DNA from: Candidatus Cloacimonadota bacterium
Lineage (GTDB): Bacteria; Cloacimonadota; Cloacimonadia; Cloacimonadales; TCS61
Assembly (NCBI GenBank): GCA_030445745.1
Contig: JASUTE010000002.1
Coordinates: 62,001 to 126,000 of the forward strand
Length of the DNA stretch: 64,000 nucleotides
Direction: 5' to 3'
In this document: positions 61,619 through 64,000 of the stretch, in pieces
Position numbering within the stretch: position 1 is the stretch's first letter
Layout: each line of letters opens with the position of its first letter
Position numbers and translations under genes: made by a program
The notes under the pieces: generated by a model
What the model saw: only the letters and a program-made list of their open reading frames with translations
The model's database searches: none
What the model was told of the DNA's origin: nothing

Positions 61619-63842
61619 CTTCAATAAATCCATAAATCTTCAAATCCTCTTCGGTAGCCAAAACTTCGCGTGGTTTACTGCCTTTATGTTTTCCTATTAT
61701 GCCAGCTTTTTCCAAGTTATCAATAAGCCGGCCAGCGCGGGCATAGCCAATTCCAAGATGTCTTTGCAGCATGGAAACTGAGGCATTTCCTGCCTGAACA
61801 ACATAAACGGCTGCTTCTGGAAATTTATCATCATCATAATCAAGTGGATTCAGCTCATTTTCATCTTCATCCAGTATCATAATTTCTTGCTCTGGTTTAG
61901 GCTGGGTCTTCAAATAGTCTACAATATTTTCTATTTCAGCATCGGAAATGAACGCTCCGTGAATTCGCTCGACCTCTCCGCTTCCCGGGGGTAAGAACAG
62001 CATATCACCTCTTCCCAGTAATTTTTCAGCACCATTAGCATCGATAATAACGCGCGAATCTACCTTGCTTCCTACCTTAAAGGCTATGCGACAGGGGAAA
62101 TTGGTTTTAATAATTCCGGTGATAATGTTGGAGGAAGGGCGCTGAGTTGCTAAAATAAGATGAATACCGATCGCACGCGCCATCTGTGCTAATCTGGTAA
62201 GCGGTTTTTCCACATCTTTGCCCACAGTCATCATCAAATCAGCAAGTTCATCGATAATAATAATGATAAATGGCAATTTATGATCTGGTAATTTTTCACT
62301 TTTCTCTTGCTTTTCAGCTTCCAAAACTTCCAATTTGGCATTATAATCTTTTAAATTTCTAACCTTATATTTATGCAGCAGGGTGTAGCGTCTTTCCATT
62401 TCTCTTACCGCCCAATTAAGCACTTTCATGGCATCTTCATTGTCGGTTACCACATTCTCGATAAGGTGGGGAACACCTTCGTAGCCTGCCAATTCTATTC
62501 TTTTGGGATCAATCATTATAAAACGTACTTCTTCGGGACTGGAACGCAGCAGAAAACCATTGATAATAGTGTTTATACAAACACTTTTTCCTGATCCTGT
62601 TGCCCCGGCAATAAGCAGATGCGGCATTGCAGCCAAATCGGTAACCACCGCCTGACCTGAGATATCTTTTCCTAAAGCAATTGCTAAGGGTTCTTTGTTG
62701 CGCTGCATCTTTTCAGAAAGTAGCACATCTTTCAGGTAGATAGTATTTCTGGAATCGTTAGGCAGTTCGATTCCAACCAGATCTTTACCGGGAATTGGAG
62801 CTTGCACACGAATACTTTTTGCTTTTATGGCCAAGGCCAGGTCATCTGCCAGAGTATTAATTTTACTCACTTTTACAGCAGGAGCCAGTTTGAGTTCGTA
62901 CTGGGTTATAATTGGTCCAATATTCACGTTTACCACTTCCACATCCACATCGAATTCCGCCAATTTACGTTCTAATTTTTTGCTGGTTTTATGAATATTG
63001 CGCTCGATCTTCTCTCGAGCAGCTTCATTTGGTTTATGGGAAACCAGAAATTCCTCGATATCTGGTGGCGTATATTCGCCTTCTTTGCTTACCTTCTTAG
63101 GTGGCTTAGGTTTGCTATTATTATTCCGATTTATCTCCGGCTTTTTCTGCAGGTTAGGTTGCTCTTTAGGCACGTTCTCGGTTATTTTGGGTTTATTCTC
63201 TTTCTTCTTTTTCTGCTTTTCTAGTTTAGTTTTTTTAGGTTTTTGTTTTTTGCTGAATAGATTTATTAAAAAACCAAAAACAGCTACGATCAACTTCCAA
63301 AGAAGTTGGAAAAATTTCTTAATAGTTTGCGGTTCCAAAATAATTATAAGTCCTGCTATCGCGACAGCTGCAGCTATTATAGCACTGCCTGTGGTATCGA
63401 AGATCTTGGTAAGAAAGGCCAACCAGTTTTGGGGAATAATTCCTATCGCTTGGGGAAGTTTTTCTTGCAAGGAAAAGACAAAAGTTTCCGCCATAAATAC
63501 CAAAAAAATCAAAGTGACTGCTTTCCAAAACCATTTGCGGTTTTGCCAAATATTGGCAAAAAACAGCATAAAAAATAAACCAGCTAATACTGCCAAAGCC
63601 AAGGGCTGACCAAATAATTTAACCAGCCAATAGGCAAAGAAAGCTCCAAACACTCCGATAGGGTTGTGTAGATCAGGTAAATCCAGCTTCACCAGCTTAA
63701 TAACATTGAAGCTATTCTCACGAAGTCGATTATAATCGTAATTTATAAGTTCTGTACCAATGCTAACCGAAATAAGCAAAAGCAGCAAGATCAACATTAA
63801 AATTATGCTGATAATAACCGTACCAGTTCTTTTCTTTTCCAT
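61605..63842 (-). CDS. ftsK: DNA translocase FtsK/SpoIIIE
   Basis: The 745-residue motor resolves chromosome dimers at division. Four to five N-terminal transmembrane segments (residues 8-190) are followed by a short Lys/Pro-rich linker. The RecA-like motor has Walker A IAGATGSGKSVCIN (about residue 410), IMIDPKRIEL, IDELADLMM (Walker B) and LATQRPSSNIITG. The C-terminal gamma winged helix has ASVSMLQRHLGIGYARAGRLID, which reads KOPS-like sequences. No xerC/D is visible nearby. Confidence 0.95.
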   Translation of the reverse strand: MEKKRTGTVIISIILMLILLLLLISVSIGTELINYDYNRLRENSFNVIKLVKLDLPDLHNPIGVFGAFFAYWLVKLFGQPLALAVLAGLFFMLFFANIWQNRKWFWKAVTLIFLVFMAETFVFSLQEKLPQAIGIIPQNWLAFLTKIFDTTGSAIIAAAVAIAGLIIILEPQTIKKFFQLLWKLIVAVFGFLINLFSKKQKPKKTKLEKQKKKKENKPKITENVPKEQPNLQKKPEINRNNNSKPKPPKKVSKEGEYTPPDIEEFLVSHKPNEAAREKIERNIHKTSKKLERKLAEFDVDVEVVNVNIGPIITQYELKLAPAVKVSKINTLADDLALAIKAKSIRVQAPIPGKDLVGIELPNDSRNTIYLKDVLLSEKMQRNKEPLAIALGKDISGQAVVTDLAAMPHLLIAGATGSGKSVCINTIINGFLLRSSPEEVRFIMIDPKRIELAGYEGVPHLIENVVTDNEDAMKVLNWAVREMERRYTLLHKYKVRNLKDYNAKLEVLEAEKQEKSEKLPDHKLPFIIIIIDELADLMMTVGKDVEKPLTRLAQMARAIGIHLILATQRPSSNIITGIIKTNFPCRIAFKVGSKVDSRVIIDANGAEKLLGRGDMLFLPPGSGEVERIHGAFISDAEIENIVDYLKTQPKPEQEIMILDEDENELNPLDYDDDKFPEAAVYVVQAGNASVSMLQRHLGIGYARAGRLIDNLEKAGIIGKHKGSKPREVLATEEDLKIYGFIEDDDF

Positions 63843-63854
63843 AATAATCCTTAC

Positions 63855-64000
63855 TGTTTACACACTAAAGCGAATATTTAAGATATCACCATCTTGCACG
63901 ATATAATTTTTGCCTTCCAGGCGCAACTTCCCATGCTCTTTAATCGCTTTTTCGCTGCCCAGCTCTATTAAATCTTGGTAGTTAAAACATTCTGCCCGAA
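63855..64000 (-). CDS. ychF: 3' end of ychF (Obg-family GTPase/ATPase, TGS domain)
   Basis: Only the last 48 codons are inside the window. The frame reads RAECFNYQDLIELGSEKAIK, then EHGKLRLEGKNYIVQDGDIL and NIRFSV before the TAA at 63855-63857. This is the C-terminal TGS domain of the ribosome-binding ATPase YchF (family sequence RAExIxYxDxxxxG...GKxRxEGKxYxVxDGDIxxFxF). The rest of the gene extends beyond the right edge. Confidence 0.85.

Noticed and set aside
62998-63609. Open frame of 203 codons on the plus strand inside ftsK
   Set aside because: Antisense to the low-complexity Lys/Pro linker and membrane part of FtsK, which generates long hydrophobic shadow frames.

Overview
The window looks like a chromosomal segment of an uncultured Gram-negative bacterium of the FCB group, most likely Candidatus Cloacimonadota. 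This assignment is an inference. It rests on the AT-rich DNA with A/T-rich codon use, Gram-negative envelope genes (SurA, BamD-like, LolA, outer-membrane barrels), large secreted proteins ending in a YPNPFN-type C-terminal domain together with a PorV-like barrel, a eukaryote-type UDP-glucose pyrophosphorylase, and a ferredoxin/geranylgeranyl-reductase pair. I saw no rRNA gene, tRNA gene, CRISPR array or intact insertion sequence.

Layout. 1-6.2 kb (minus): envelope and translation operon running lipoprotein, parvulin lipoprotein, SurA, PgpA, YajC, Def, Fmt, DUF116 (cut by the left edge). 6.2-8.3 kb: dnaA flanked on both sides by DnaA boxes, a candidate oriC. 8.3-13.5 kb (plus): tyrS, an M50 protease, glnA, glucokinase, methyltransferase. 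13.5-21.1 kb: an accessory region of dispersed intergenic repeats. It holds a secreted YPNPFN protein, an integron-type gene cassette with a recognisable attC site, and an arsenic-type module (ArsM, a SigZ-like sigma factor with a Cys-rich tail, an ArsP-family permease and a small Cys-rich protein). 21.1-25.3 kb (minus): nadD, bamD-like, M18 aminopeptidase, greA, HEAT-like protein. 25.3-34.5 kb (minus): a giant subtilase, a PorV-like barrel, a catalytically degenerate M6 metalloprotease-like protein, a zinc-ribbon protein and EF-P. 34.6-41.7 kb (plus): outer-membrane protein, RecJ-like nuclease, a 58-residue ferredoxin, geranylgeranyl-reductase family protein, polyprenol kinase family protein, Dol-P-Man-synthase-like transferase, UGPase. 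41.7-44.1 kb (minus): primary-type sigma factor, MerR regulator, LysM/M23 protein, acylphosphatase. 44.2-55.2 kb (plus): rsmG (carrying a parS palindrome), parA, parB, M23 protein and a complete F-type ATP synthase operon ending in a clear terminator. 55.2-59.6 kb (plus): a DUF4015-type glycosidase and an ArnC/LAB_N/ArnT-like glycolipid module. 59.6-64 kb (minus): SLOG protein, ManC, LolA, FtsK and the 3' end of ychF.

The most unusual observation is in the ATP synthase. One c-subunit gene encodes three fused hairpins. Its ion-site residues are E/E in hairpin 1, S/Q in hairpin 2 (no carboxylate) and I/E in hairpin 3. Directly downstream is a normal single-hairpin c subunit with a two-carboxylate, Na+-type signature. 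This predicts a mixed rotor ring, probably Na+-coupled and with a reduced ion-to-ATP ratio. Other notable points are the integron cassette apparently inserted at a non-att GTT site, a sigma factor that may stand in for ArsR in the arsenic module, an M6-family protein that has lost its zinc site, and a possible saturated-polyprenol or isoprenoid-lipid gene cluster.
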